64,000 nt of DNA, from positions 930,001 to 994,000 of the forward strand of contig AP026543.1 in NCBI GenBank assembly GCA_026075535.2, in the 5' to 3' direction. Shown piece by piece: positions 9,330-20,231 of this stretch (positions within the stretch are counted from its first letter, which is position 1; each line of letters opens with the position of its first letter). Made by a program: the position numbers and the translations under genes. The notes beneath the pieces were generated by a model. The model was not told the DNA's origin, searched no databases, and was given only the letters and a program-made list of their open reading frames with translations. This DNA is from Tricholoma matsutake. Taxonomy: Eukaryota > Basidiomycota > Agaricomycetes > Agaricales > Tricholomataceae.

Positions 9330-11349
9330 GTTAGTCCTTAAGGAGAGGGAACCCCATAGATTTGCTGAACAAGCACAGGAGCTATTCAACTTTTATATGG
9401 GTCAAGACAGTTATGAACCAACTGAACTCTTGAGGAATCTCCTCATGATGGCCCAAGGTTTTTCTGCTCAGATTTATCAAAATGCAGAAGAACAAATCTG
9501 TTCCACCAGCATACACCTGCAATTGAGGAACATTCCTTCTCATTGAGAGAGTACAGTGTCCTTAACCCTTCTGGCATCAAAGAAATCAGTGCACTATGAT
9601 GGGGCCAGCAAGGTTGCCCTTCAATGGTTCCACAATGCTGCCCTTCACAAGATATAGGGATCGGCAGGGGTATATATGGGGGTGTACCTCTGCCATTCCC
9701 TAGTATTTGTATTCACTCATATTATGTAGGGATCAGCAGATGTATCAGGGTATACCTCTGCCATTCTCTAGTATTCATATTCACTCATACTATGTAGGGA
9801 TTGGCAGGGGAATGTCTGGGGGTATCCTCTGCCATTCCCTAGCAAGAGACAGTCTACTGATATTTCTGACCAGGGAATTAGTTTTGACAAGGATGGATAC
9901 CCCTATGAGAAGCCCCCCTCCTCTCATGCCTCTTGAGGAAGGGATCCTGGAGACCCTGGAGATGATGGAGACAGCAGAGGAGAGTCCTCTAGCAGCAACA
10001 ATGATAGTGATGAAGACCATCAATTCTTTCCTCCTAGTGATGAGGAGGATGAAGTTGAAGGGTCTAGCTTCTTTTGCTTGAATGGCTAGTGATGACCAAG
10101 GTAGGTCACAATCAGCCCCTGAGGAGACTCCTTTTAGGAATACCCCTTCCAGTTGATCTTGGAACCACCAGTCCTGAACACACATTCAGTAATGACAAGG
10201 CTATACCAGAGAGCTCAACACATATTGAGACAAGGGTAACTGACATCCCTCCAAATAATTGAAGGCCATGCACTCCAAGCTCCATGAGTAGATTGACAGC
10301 AAAGTTGTGGTGTCCCTGGACACCCTGACTGATAAAAAAAGTGGTCCTCATATACCCAACCCCCCTAGTTATGGAGAAAGTGATGATAGTGAGGTGTTTG
10401 AGCATTGGCTCAATTTCCTACTGCAATAGAATCTGGATGAAGGTGAGGAGAATATGTGGTCCCAAGAAGGATTCAGAATGTATAGAGTATACTGGGATGT
10501 ATCTTGAAGGTGTGGCTTTGAGGACACATTGATAGAGTGTAATGTCATCAGGCATCCTGGGTGTTCAAGAATGTGATCACCAGGCTCTATGACTGTTTAT
10601 TTATGACAATGCCACTTATGATGCTGCCAAAAACTTCTCTTGAGTTACATATGATGCTGGGGAAGAAGGAATGAGCTATTATCACTGCCTGAAGTGCTAT
10701 GCTACCAGGATGATCCGTGCCCCAGATAATTTCACCTGCAAGATGCAGCTCCTGTCTGGAATGCCTAGTTTTATGATATTCTTTATCTTTGACAAGGGAT
10801 GCTTGACAGAAGCTAGTTCTATCCAGAGCCTCTTGTATTATGCCAAGAAAGCTGAGGAGATCCTCTGCAAGAAGAAGAGGTATCAGCTGCAAAGACAGAT
10901 GGTCTCCTTGAACAAGGAGTCAACCAAACCCAAGTGGGCTCCTTTTTCTTCTAAGCCTGAGCCTTCCTCTGAATGCTAGGCAATCACTCTAAAGATAATC
11001 CCTGGTAATTCAACCACCAAAGGAATTGAGATCACCCTCAATGGCTGTATCCTGGTGCTCCCTCCAAGGAGGTTGAGCATCCACCAGTAGATCAATGATC
11101 TCCCCCTTTAGGAGAGTGATCCTTCCATTATGACCCCCCTCTCATCCAAAAAGGGTCAAAGAGTCCAAACCCTCTCCTACTTGCATTAAATATGGAGTTA
11201 TTACTCCACTGACTCAAAGTGTCCAGAGAATCACTGTCGCTATGGCTTGCCCCAGCCTAGACCAGGTGCTAGAATGTATGCCACCAGGGAGGAGATGGAC
11301 CTCCAATCCAATGATCCACCCCATGAGAACAATAGCTAGAAGGAGGAAC
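9330..11349 (+). pseudogene. Gag of gypsy element B
   Basis: A first piece at 9328-9546 (LKEREPHRFAEQAQELFNFY) is followed by a repeat-filled stretch and then an acidic Asp/Ser/Glu-rich linker near 9880-10080 read in mixed frames. At 10460-10979 comes a capsid-like region: TGMYLEGVALRT, FKNVITRLYDC-like, GMSYYHCLKCYATRMIRAPDNF, LLSGMPSFMIFFIFDKG and YYAKKAEEILCKKKR. This resembles gypsy Gag of basidiomycetes; I see no zinc knuckle. Stops and shifts occur about every 100-300 bp. The gene is cut by copia C1 at 11349/11350 and continues at 16212. Confidence 0.65.
9654..9846. repeat. Three tandem ~65-bp units inside gag B
   Basis: The unit contains TAGGGATCGGCAGGGGTAT and ends TCTGCCATTCCCTAGTATT; the ends of each unit are themselves roughly inverted. 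It lies in the gag region of gypsy B and breaks its frame. Confidence 0.75.
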
Positions 11350-11559
11350 TATTGGAAATCTGGCAGGGAAATGAACAGAGAAGAAATAATTCTCTTAGAG
11401 ACAAGTGGGAGAAACGAGACAAGAAACTTATTATTATTTCTCCTATACTATGGCTGTATGTAACTGTGCTATAAATAGAACATGCATCAAAACAGCCACT
11501 CTATTAATAATATCCAGCATCCAGCCTCAGACCACAGGCTTGGATTGCCTATCCCAACA
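11350..11559 (-). repeat. 3' LTR of copia C1
   Basis: This 210-bp LTR starts TGTTGGGATAGG and ends CCAATA on the minus strand. It differs from 16002-16211 at about six sites. Confidence 0.95.
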
Positions 11560-11572
11560 CTCCCCTTCAAGC
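11560..11572 (-). other. Polypurine tract of copia C1
   Basis: The minus strand reads TTGAAGGGGAG immediately before the 3' LTR. This is the expected second-strand primer. Confidence 0.85.
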
Positions 11573-11693
11573 CAAGCATGGTTTGAGTTATTAGGAATGG
11601 TTAACTGGATTATCTTTCAGGTGCATTAAAACCTCTGTGTGGTGGAAAACCCTGTGGGTAAAAACCAACTCACATGCAAGGAAAGCTACTGAG

Positions 11694-12689
11694 TTACTTA
11701 ATCAACTTTATTCCCATCTCCACCCTATGTTGCATAAATTTGGGCCTTGGTAGTGCCTTTGTTAATGTGTCCACTGTTTGTTCTGGGTCACAACAATTTT
11801 GAATATCGAGTATTTTATTGGTTACAAGATCTTGGACCCAATGATGATGTAAGGCAATGTGTTTTGATCGCTGATGGAATTGCAGATTGTGGGTTAATAT
11901 GACAGAACCGTCGTTGTTGCCTTTAATAATCATTGGATAATTTTGAGGAAATCCGAGTTCACTGTACAAATTTCTGAGCCATGTTGCTTCACGTCCAGCC
12001 TCTGAGAGAGCTACATATTCTGCTTCTATTGAGGAAAGTGCGATCACAGTTTGCTTCTTTGATTTCCATGTGATCACTCCCCCTGATTCTAAGAAGATGT
12101 AGCCAGTAGTAGATTTATGGTCATCGGTGTTTGCGAAAGTGGCATCAGCATAACCATGGAAGAGGTTATTAGTATTAGTTTCATCAGGGGTTTTTCTATA
12201 AGTTATCCCCAGAGTTTTTGTACCTGCTAGGTACCTGAGTATCTGCTTTATTGCACCATGGTGTTGAAGACCCGGGTTAGCAGTGTAAGCGGCTAGTTTG
12301 TTGACTGCAAAGCTAATATCTGGTCTTGTGGAATTTGAGATGAATTGTAAACACCCCAGCAATCTAGCATATGAATTGCTACAATTTAATTCATTGTTGT
12401 CTGGATTTGGTGCAAATTTAATATTCGGGTCCATAGGCATGGCGACAGGGTTCGCATCCAGCATCTCTTCTTTGCAAAGAAGATTCTCAATATATTTTTG
12501 TTGAGAAATGGAAATAGAATTGTCGGTATGCGTTACTTCAATGTCAACGATCTTGTGTGGTTCCCCTAGATCCATAACTTCCCATTCTGAGCTTAGCGCA
12601 TTCTTCATGTGATCCATCATTTCATCTGATGATGCAAATAGAAGTGAGTCATCAACCCAGACAGTTAGAATACCATATTCACCACTGTC
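11694..12689 (-). pseudogene. Copia C1 RT C-terminus and RNase H
   Basis: The frame continues the pol ORF after a TGA at 12690-12692. Just upstream of the first Met the frame reads LTVWVDDSLL, where VDD is the copia RT active site. The 308-codon open part shows DLGEPHKIVDIEV, SYARLLGCLQFISNSTRPDI, the RNase H region GYADATFANTDDHKSTTGY with its Asp, SSIEAEYVALSEAGRE with the Glu, and TVDTLTKALPRPKF near the end. This half is open to its natural stop at 11694. Confidence 0.93.
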
Positions 12690-14891
12690 TCATCGAATAT
12701 ATGCACATGGATCCAATGTCAAGCATTGATAATTATGATCCTTGAGTTTCCCATCAAGTTCATTGTTCCATTCTTGTCCAGCTTGCTTTAATCCATATAA
12801 TGGTTTGACCAGCTTACAAACTTGGCCCATTCCATCTTCATATCCTTCAGGTTGCCACATGTAGATAGTTTCATGTAATATGCCATTGAGATATGCACCT
12901 TTGACATCCATTTGTTGCAATTTAAGGTTTTGCATCAGTAATAAAGCCAGAATTGCATGCAGAGTGTCCATTCTAACCACAGGCAAAAATGTTTCCATAT
13001 AATTGTACCCTGGATGCTGCGCACATCCTTTGGCCACGAGTCTTGCTCTGTACCTGATTACTTTTCCTTCTTTGTCACACTTCTTGATGAATACCCATTT
13101 ATTAGCGATTGGGATTGCATCAGGTGGTTTTTCAACAAATTCCCAAGTCCCCTTCTCTTTTAGTAAGTCAAGTTTGGCTTGTATGGCATTTTCCCATTCT
13201 GGCCAATCGGGGGAATTCTTGGCATCTTTGAGGCTCATCATCTCGTCTCCAGCAATTATTGCATAAATGTCTTCCATTGTAAGAAAGTTGTCTTTCTTTT
13301 TCTCTACAGAATAAGGATCTTGAAGGTTTTTATAATTGATACGAATTCCACGAGTCTTCCATGAAGCATTTATGTCTATATCATCCTCCAATAAATTTCT
13401 TTTACACTTTTTGCTGCCAGGATCAAGAGTCAGAGTTATATCATCCGAGCCTGTTACACCCATAGGCGGCGCGTCCCCTACAGACTCCCCCTCGCGTTGA
13501 CTATCAGGTGTGATGTTGATGCCCTTGGGGATTGGAGTCAATTCTGGGAGTGTCATCTGCTTGAAATTTCTTGAGGTGAGGACATTGCACATTTCAGTGT
13601 TATAATATTTTATGGCCCCAGCGCCATCTTCAAAACTGATGTAAACATGCCAATTGGATTTTGCCTGCATTTTTTGATCTACATTTTGCCCCTGTAATAA
13701 AATCCATACAGGTGCACCAAATTCACATAAATGAGAGACGTTTGGTCTTTTATTATACCAGCCTTCATACAGTGTAGATCTTGGCAAATGTTTGGTGAAT
13801 GATTGGTTTCGGAGATAAGCGGCATGCAGCACCACGTATTCCCAGAGAAATTTGGGAAGGTCATTGGCGATTATCATTGCACGAGAGAGTTCAACCAGTG
13901 TACGGTTCATCTGTTCAGCAATACCATTCTGTGAAGGTGAATACCGTGCAGTGTAATGAATTTCCATACCATGTTCCTTACACCAACTTTCCAACTTCTC
14001 ATTTATGAATTCTTTCCTATTGTCAATTTGAATTCCCTTTGGATTCCTCCCTTGAGTCTTCAAATGTGCCAAATAATTTATTACAGCTGGTGTTGCATCA
14101 GATTTCTGCTTGATGCATTCAACGGTTGCAAATCTCTTGGCATCATCCACAAATAACAAGTAGTATTGATTGCCGTTGATCGATTGGATTGCGTATTTTC
14201 CCCATAAGTCAATATGCGTTAATTCACTGGGTTTGGTATTTCTGATTGATGATTTTGGGAATGGTTTGACGTGTTGTTTCGCCTCTGTGCATGCAATGCA
14301 ATCGGGTTTAGGGGAGTCCTCATCCACAATAAATCCATCAACCATTTTTCTGTCCAATAATTTTTGAAGCCTGGTATATCCAACATGTCCAAAGCATCAA
14401 TGCCATGTTTCCCATGTAGGTAGCATATTATTTCTGACGAATGTTTGATGAGGTTGGATTTTATTGCATTGTGTGGGAGGTCTTATAACCATCTTCATGC
14501 AATATAGATGTTTGCGTATTTTTGTTCCTTGCGCTACCGGCATTCCATCTTTTGTGATGAGTGTGATTATTCCATTCCCGCCATTGTAGCATCCGCCAGC
14601 TACATCCCATTGCCCCAAGGAAATCAAATTACTTTGTGTTCCAGGCACATGAAGAATGTTCTGCAAACACAGAATATATTCAGTGCCATTGCATGTTGAT
14701 TTTAATTCAACAGTTCTGTGCCCTGAAATTAATGCTTCTTTACCGCCTACACCTGTTACGGAAATATTCCTCATAGGTGTGTAATCAGTAAATGCTTCTC
14801 TTTGATGCATAACATGAGATGTTGTTGCCGTGTTGCTCTTCATTTGCTTGGAACATAATATATTCTTCTGCCACATTTGTTTCTTCTGCAT
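12690..14891 (-). pseudogene. Copia C1 protease, integrase and RT N-terminus
   Basis: The piece 14891-14397 covers the region after the protease: ISVTGVGGKEALISGHRTVEL and ILHVPGTQSNLISLGQWD, ending WH* where a copia integrase should read WHRRFGHV. A 555-codon frame (14357-12690) then carries integrase: CIACTEAKQH, THIDLWG (first Asp), LLFVDDAKRF, IQIDNRKEFIN (second Asp), YSPSQNGIAEQMNRTL (Glu), and RT: WKTRGIRINY, EWENAIQAKLDLLKEKGTWEF, VIRYRARLVAKGCAQ, MDVKGAYLNG and YGLKQAGQEW. It is one long ORF interrupted by two TGA stops. The protease Asp motif was not located with confidence. Confidence 0.92.
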
Positions 14892-15958
14892 CCTTCTTTT
14901 TCTTCTTTGTCTTGTCCTTTACCTTCTTCTTACTCCAGCATTTATCTGCTTGATGTCCGATCTTTCCACAGTTCCCACATTTGTTCCCTTCAAATTTACG
15001 GCATTTGGTTGTCCAGTGTCTGGCACATTTACAATGATCGCAATAAGGCCATAAGGAGGATTTTCAATCAGAGATTCAATCTTCTAAGGACTTACTAGCA
15101 CTGTTGGCATTCTGGGTTTTCACTAGATTTATGCTCCCTATAGTACCGTTTTTATTATTCCCATTATTAGATCTGGTCAACTGTATCTTGTATTCCTCCC
15201 ATAACAGTCCAATAAATGCATCAGAGGTTAAGTGCCATTTAGGGTCAGGATCATTTGGATCATTGGCATTCCTGTTATAAGGTTCAACATAGGTATGCCA
15301 TGATGAAGGTAAGGATGCAGATATGATTGCTTTAAAGCGCGTGTCAGAGACATGAAATTCCTCATTAGGAAATCTGTTTATGTGGTCATGATATGATTTG
15401 AGAAAATCCAGATGTTTTAGGAGGTCATCAGCATTGAGTAATTTGGTCTCATATAATAGGCATTGAATATGATTAACAGTTTGATGTGCCTTTTTTGTGA
15501 GTTACCGAGAGTGCAGAGTACATTTCTTTTGCAGAGTTTTTGGACCTGACGTGGTTCATTTGCAAGGAGGTGATGTTATGAATAATAATTTGTTGCACCC
15601 AAGAGTCATTCTTGTACCAGTTGTGTGTGCCTTTGGGATCGATACTCTCATTAGGGTGTTTGACATCCCCTCTAACATACCCAGTAATATCGCAATTGAA
15701 AAATACCCTCTTCATTCTCTCTTTCCATTCGTGCCAGTTCTTGTCTGTTAAGTGGTTGCAATCAGTGATTCTGTTTACGTTCAAATATTCTTTGGTATAA
15801 ATTAGTTTGATAGATGGTAAATCTTTATCTTCATTGAGTTCTCCAGTGAGCGCATTGGTACTGCTGTGATAGACCCTTTTTGTACGTTTAGGAGGCGTAT
15901 AATATTCTTCCTCTTGTTGTTGTTCCCCTTGCTCCTCGACATCAGGAGTATTTGTCAT
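14892..15958 (-). pseudogene. Copia C1 gag with zinc knuckles
   Basis: Gag starts MTNTPDVEEQGEQQQEEE at 15958, just 31 bp inside the primer site. It reads TDKNWHEWKERMKRVFFNCD and VRGDVKHP, typical of a copia UBN2/Gag domain. After a frameshift near 15480 it continues SLPSSWHTYVEPYNRN and a double cysteine motif, CDHCKCARHWTTKC and CGNCGKIGHQADKC. It then runs into the Lys-rich linker before pol. The shift and two stops near 15070-15090 inactivate it. Confidence 0.88.
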
Positions 15959-15988
15959 AGTAGTAATTGTTGCCTAGAAAAATCCGCC

Positions 15989-16001
15989 AGGGCCCATAAC
16001 C
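15989..16001 (-). other. Half-tRNA primer-binding site of copia C1
   Basis: Directly after the 5' LTR the minus strand reads GGTTATGGGCCCT. This is complementary to the anticodon stem-loop of eukaryotic initiator tRNA-Met (GGGCCCAUAACC, anticodon CAU), not to a tRNA 3' end. Drosophila copia and yeast Ty5 prime from such a half tRNA. Copia D has the identical site. Confidence 0.85.
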
Positions 16002-16211
16002 TATTGGAAATCTGGCAGGGAAACGAACAGAGAAGAAATAATTCTCTTAGAGACAAGTGGGGGAAATGAGACAAGAAACTTATTATTATTTCTCCTATAC
16101 TATGGCTGTATGTAACTGTGCTATAAATAGAACACGCATCAAAACAGCTGCTCTATTAATAATATCCAGCATCCAGCCTCAGACCACAGGCTTGGATTGC
16201 CTATCCCAACA
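16002..16211 (-). repeat. 5' LTR of copia C1
   Basis: This 210-bp LTR pairs with 11350-11559. CTATAAATAG (plus strand near 16120) reads CTATTTATAG on the minus strand and is a plausible TATA box. Confidence 0.95.
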
Positions 16212-16976
16212 GGAACAGTTAGCGGTGGCTCACAGTGATTTCAAAAAACAGTAAGACCTGGTCCTGGGTTCCTAATACAGCTCTGAGGAGGAAATGTATG
16301 TCTTAATCTCCAAGTATGAGACCAGCCAGAGTGACAATGAGGTTTATGAGCAATTTTGTTTCATTAAAGAACTGGATTAGAGCGATTCCTCAGGGTACAA
16401 TTCTGATGTCTGCCCCTCACTACAGTCAGTGTCCAACTCTGAAGATGAAGATGATGAGGAGAGCCTCAACATCTGGGTTCCCCTGAGTATGGACTGTCTC
16501 TTGGCCAAAAAGGGAGAGGATTTGTCAGCCAGAGAAGGGAGGGAAACAATGCCCTTGCCTTTCCTCCAGGATTGAATAGGAGTAATGGGGGAACCCTCCT
16601 CTCAAATATGATCCAGCCTCAGGGGACCCTCAGCCCTGAGGAAGTCAACCAAGAAAATCTCCCATCCTCCTTGCACCAAAAAGAATAATTGGTGCTTCAT
16701 GATTCAAATGAAGATCCATGGTCTAGAGCCCAATGTCCTATTAGACTCTGGTTGCACCTGTGACTCTGTGTCTCCTGAATTCATGGTGTCCACCAATCTC
16801 AAGGTGCATGAGCTTGAGGAGCCTGTGCCCCTGCAATTAGGGATGGTAGGGAGCTGATCCAAAATCAACTTTGAATTATTCTCTGACTTCAAACTTTGAG
16901 ATCTTCAGGGTGATCATTACTTTGATGTGGTCAACCTTGATAGGTATGATGCAATTGTTAGCACTGTGTTCATGAG
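16212..16976 (+). pseudogene. Gypsy B protease region
   Basis: Downstream of copia C1 the gypsy B internal region resumes. An acidic linker (16290-16480) leads to a retropepsin-like stretch: KIHGLEPNVLLDSGCTCDSVSPEF, with the D-S-G catalytic signature near 16738, then a beta-strand-rich part ending FDVVNLDRYDAIVSTVFM at 16976. The hAT-type MITE follows immediately. Several stops break the frame. Confidence 0.75.
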
Positions 16977-17300
16977 TAGGAAACTGCATTTGTTTTACCT
17001 GTGGGTTTCCCACACTTTTATTTCCTAATTTATTCAATGAATTTTGCATGAAAACTCATGAAAAATGATTTTCTGATAGCTATTCAGTGGATACTTGTGA
17101 TACAAGAGACAAAATGATTTATTTTTGACCTTGTCACATGACAGATGTCACCCAAATATTGCTTTATGTGTTAGATTACAAAGAGCCAACAAAAAGCTTG
17201 TAGAAAATATTTTTTTCATAATTTTTCATGCAAAACTCATTGAATAAATTAGAAAATAAAAGCATGGGAAACCCATGGGTTTTACCCATGAAGTTCCCTA
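16977..17300. mobile_element. hAT-type MITE in gypsy B
   Basis: This 324-bp element has TIRs of about 95 bp (TAGGAAACTGC... against TAGGGAACTTC...) and a perfect 8-bp target duplication, TTCATGAG at 16969-16976 and 17301-17308. An 8-bp duplication with TIRs starting TAGGG fits the hAT superfamily. There is no coding capacity. Confidence 0.9.
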
Positions 17301-17324
17301 TTCATGAGAAAACATGGGATAGCT

Positions 17325-17636
17325 CTAGACCTCATCAGGAAAATCTAGAAAAACCTTAAATGGGCTTAATCTTGACTTAGTGTGCACTAAGCATGAATAA
17401 GAAAACGACTTGGCTTATGTGCACTTAAGCAGGACTTAGGGCTACTTATTTGAGCTTTCTTTTCAAAAAACTAGCTAGTGAAGTTGAATGAAGCACAAAT
17501 TAAGTTCATAAGTTACAAATTAAGGTGTCTAAGCCAAGTCATTTTCTTATTTTGTGCTTAATTGTGCTTGGCAAGCAATAAGCACGCTAAGCTGAGATTA
17601 AGCCTGTTTAAGTTTTTTCTAGATTTTCCTGATGTT
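17325..17636. mobile_element. Second foldback element in gypsy B
   Basis: The two arms pair over about 100 bp. The left arm begins CATCAGGAAAATCTAGAAAA and the right arm ends with its complement; inner parts share GACTTGGCTTA and AAGCAC motifs. The gypsy B frame is open on either side. No clear target duplication was found, so the superfamily is unresolved. Confidence 0.75.
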
Positions 17637-18960
17637 TGAACATGATGAAGTGCATTTGAAGGGAAAGGCAATCCCCACCATCATCAAAAGTGAGAGCACC
17701 TTCCACCAAGTGAGATGATATGCCATGAGGATCCAGCCCTCTCAGGCTGAATGACTGGATGGTGGCCCTTGTGCTGCTGCCCAACCCATGAGGGATCCAG
17801 TTAAACTGGGACCCCATTCACTTTCTGCTCAACCCCCATCAGTAGAGTGTAGATCAGTGAGAATGGAGAAGAATGGAACATGAATTGTCCATGCCCCGCA
17901 GAAGGTTTAGGGCTATCTGATCACATACTGTTGGGACTGGACAAGGAAGAACTGGACACCATCCTGACCTCCAGACCCAGAGCCCGAGAGTGATTGTGAA
18001 GACTCTGGGGATTGGGATGAGTTGGCCTCCAAATCTAGGGACCAGGGGCTCTTAGGGAAGAAAGATATCCCATGCCTGAAAAGAGAGTAGATAGCCCCCT
18101 GTGAGGATATCCTGCAAGGCATTCCAAAAAGACCTCCCCCAATGAGGAAGATTAACCACCAAATCCCCTTGGTGGATGAAGGCAAGTGGTATGACTACCA
18201 CTTGCCACAATGTCCAGACTCAATGAGGCAGCCCCTCACTGAGAAGATAGAGAAGTATTGCCATGCAGGATGGTGGCAACCTGCTCAAGTGGAGCAGCCT
18301 GCTCCTATGCTGGTTGTTCCCAAGAGGAATGGGGCAATTCAAATGGTGGTAAATACAAAAAAATGGAATGACAATACTGTCAAGAATGTCATCCCTTTTC
18401 CTGACCAGGACCTCATCCACCTAGACATGGCTTGAGCTAACTATTGCTCAAAATAGATCTTTCCAATGCCTACAAGCAAGTCACAGTCAAAACAAGAGAT
18501 ATATGGAAAACTTCCTTCACAACAGTGCTAGAGATGTTTGAGAGCCTGGTGATGCAGCAAGGAGACTGCAACACCCCTTCCACCTTCCAGTTGCTAATGA
18601 ACTCTATCTTCTGAAAATACATAGGACTCTTTGTCCATGTGTACCTAGATGACACCTTTGTGTTCAGTGAGACAATAGAGGCTCCTCAAGCTCATCTTTG
18701 ACAAGCTGAGGGAACACCATCTGTACCTTCGTGCTGACAAGTGTGAATTATATGCTGAGAAACTGGAATGTCTCAGACATATGATTGATGACTTGGGACT
18801 TTACACTGATAGCAACAAGATGGCCCAAACATGGAAATGGAAAACAACCTGTAGCTATTATGAAATCCAGCACTTTCTAGGCCTGGTGCAGTACTTGGCC
18901 CATTTCCTCCCTGACATCTCTGCCTATATGACCCACTCTTTGCCATGATGAAGAATGGGC
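17637..18960 (+). pseudogene. Gypsy B reverse transcriptase
   Basis: After the foldback the frame resumes EHDEVHLKGKAIPTIIKS. The RT core is in 18142-18960: MLVVPKRNGAIQMVVNTKK (fingers), FPDQDLIHLD, KIDLSNAYKQV with the first catalytic Asp, MQQGDCNTPSTFQLLMNSIF, and VHVYLDDTFVFS at 18642-18653, an intact YLDD box. It then reads LRADKCELYAEKLE and FLGLVQYLAHFLPDI. At least five stops or shifts interrupt it. The aspartate codons of YLDD are GAT and GAC; GAT follows A, so neither lies in the double-CpG context that was lost in copies A and A2. Confidence 0.85.
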
Positions 18961-19410
18961 AATCCTTTCAATGGTGTTCTATCCATGATTGGTGTTTCCA
19001 ATGATCAAGGATATTTGTTGTGCAATCCCAGTCCTGAAGCCCATTGATCCATCCTCTCCAGATCCTATCTGGGTAATATGTGACACCTCAGTATTTGTGG
19101 TGGGAGCCATGTATGGTCAGGGAAAGAAATGGCAAAGTTGTCATCCAGCCAGTTTCCTATCCAAGACGTTTTTGGACACTCAAAGAACCTATTCTACCTT
19201 TGAGCATGAAATCATAGTGATCCTTGAGGGACTGCTTAAGTGGGAAGACAAACTGATAGGTCAAAGGTTCCATGTGGTAACCAACCACAAGGCCCTGGAA
19301 TTCTTCCAGATGCAGCATCACCTATCTGCTAGGCAGATGGGATGGATGGAGTACCTGTCTCCCTTTGATTTTGATATATAATATATCAAAGGAAACCTTA
19401 ACAAGGTGGC
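18961..19410 (+). pseudogene. Gypsy B RNase H
   Basis: The open piece 18989-19381 carries WVICDTSVFVVGAMYGQG (first Asp), ASFLSKTFLDTQRTYSTFEHEIIVILEGLLKWEDKL (Glu region) and FHVVTNHKALEFFQ, where the usual TDH is TNH, a GAC to AAC-type change. It ends SPFDFDI followed by YIKGNLNKVADALLCYY, with the last Asp of RNase H kept. Confidence 0.88.
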
Positions 19411-20199
19411 AGATGCTTTATTGTGTTACTACCAGTTTGATAACTGGGACCAGGGCCCCCTGGTGCAACATTATGTCTTTGCTAATGTAAAATTGGATCC
19501 CAAGCATGAGGATCTTCCTTGGGAAAGGCACCTCAAAATCCAGAATAGAGTGATTGAGAACTGTTTTGCCCAGGCTCAGGCTAAACAGGTGAGGCAGCAC
19601 TTAACCACTCTCCAAGAAAGGATCGAGGAGCAGGAGCAGGTGGCTGCCATGATGGCAGATCATCCTGAAGAAGGTGACATCCCTCCTGCCTCTGATAAGG
19701 GTGATAATCTAATGGTCTATGACTCATTGGGATTAGGAACTGATCTGAAGATCCACTTGTCCCAGCATGACCCATTGGACAAAGATATCTGAGTGGGATA
19801 TGCCCAGAACAAACTCTTTGGTAAAACCATTAAGCAAACCAGAGATCATCTAGGGTTTGAAGTGTCAGATGGGTTGGTGTGGATGAAGAACTAGGGGAGG
19901 CATTAGGGTCCTCTGTGTCCCCTCTGCTCTCTTGAAGGACACTACCTTGCACAGTCAAATAATTGACCAAGCTCACTGCATTGTCAGCCACTTTGGGCTA
20001 ACGAAAATGTCCAAGTATGTATGACAGTAGTAGTTCTGCAATTTGTGTCAGGCTTGTTTTAGGTCTAAGGGGGAGTACACCTTCTCCCAAGGCAAACTCC
20101 ACTCCCTTCCAGTCCCTCTCCAGCCCTGCTGTGCCTGTCCCAGCTGCTTGCCTGGCCAAGGGTATGGACATGGATGATGGCCAGAAGGAAAGGGATTAA
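19411..20199 (+). pseudogene. Gypsy B connector and integrase zinc-binding remnant
   Basis: The frame 19406-19792 continues from RNase H as a charged connector (EERIEEQEQVAAMMADHPEEGD, DLKIHLSQHDPLDKDI). After a stop it can be followed to VSDGLVWMKN and then IIDQAHCIVSHFG and FCNLCQACF, which correspond to the HHCC zinc finger of integrase with a deletion between the pairs. LHSLPVPLQP follows. No integrase catalytic core is found, so the element ends here or was deleted. Confidence 0.65.
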
Positions 20200-20231
20200 T
20201 TATCCTCTCCTTTCCTCTTCAAGCCCCAGAA

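Larger units (their letters stand above)
11350..16211 (-). mobile_element. Ty1/copia element C1, full length
   Basis: This is a complete copia element of 4862 bp with 210-bp LTRs (11350-11559, 16002-16211) and a perfect 5-bp target duplication, GGAAC at 11345-11349 and 16212-16216. The minus-strand order is LTR, primer site, gag with zinc knuckles, protease, integrase, RT, RNase H, polypurine tract, LTR. The LTRs differ at only about six positions, five of them CpG/TpG/CpA, so it is one of the younger insertions. It is broken by a few stops, mostly TGA in Arg codon context, and by a shift in gag. Confidence 0.95.
9330..20199 (+). mobile_element. Ty3/gypsy element B, heavily decayed, interrupted
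   Basis: This is a plus-strand gypsy internal region in the order gag, protease, RT, RNase H, start of integrase. No LTRs were recognised. It is split by copia C1 (11350-16211, target duplication GGAAC), a hAT-type MITE (16977-17300, TTCATGAG) and a second foldback (about 17325-17635). Removing these would leave about 5.4 kb of internal sequence. It differs in sequence from A/A2 and has no visible chromodomain. RT retains YLDD, but stops and shifts throughout make it dead. Confidence 0.8.

Noticed and set aside
12690..12692. TGA recoding as an amino acid
   Set aside because: TGA also acts as a natural-looking stop and occurs at Arg CGA positions in several families; CpG mutation is simpler.
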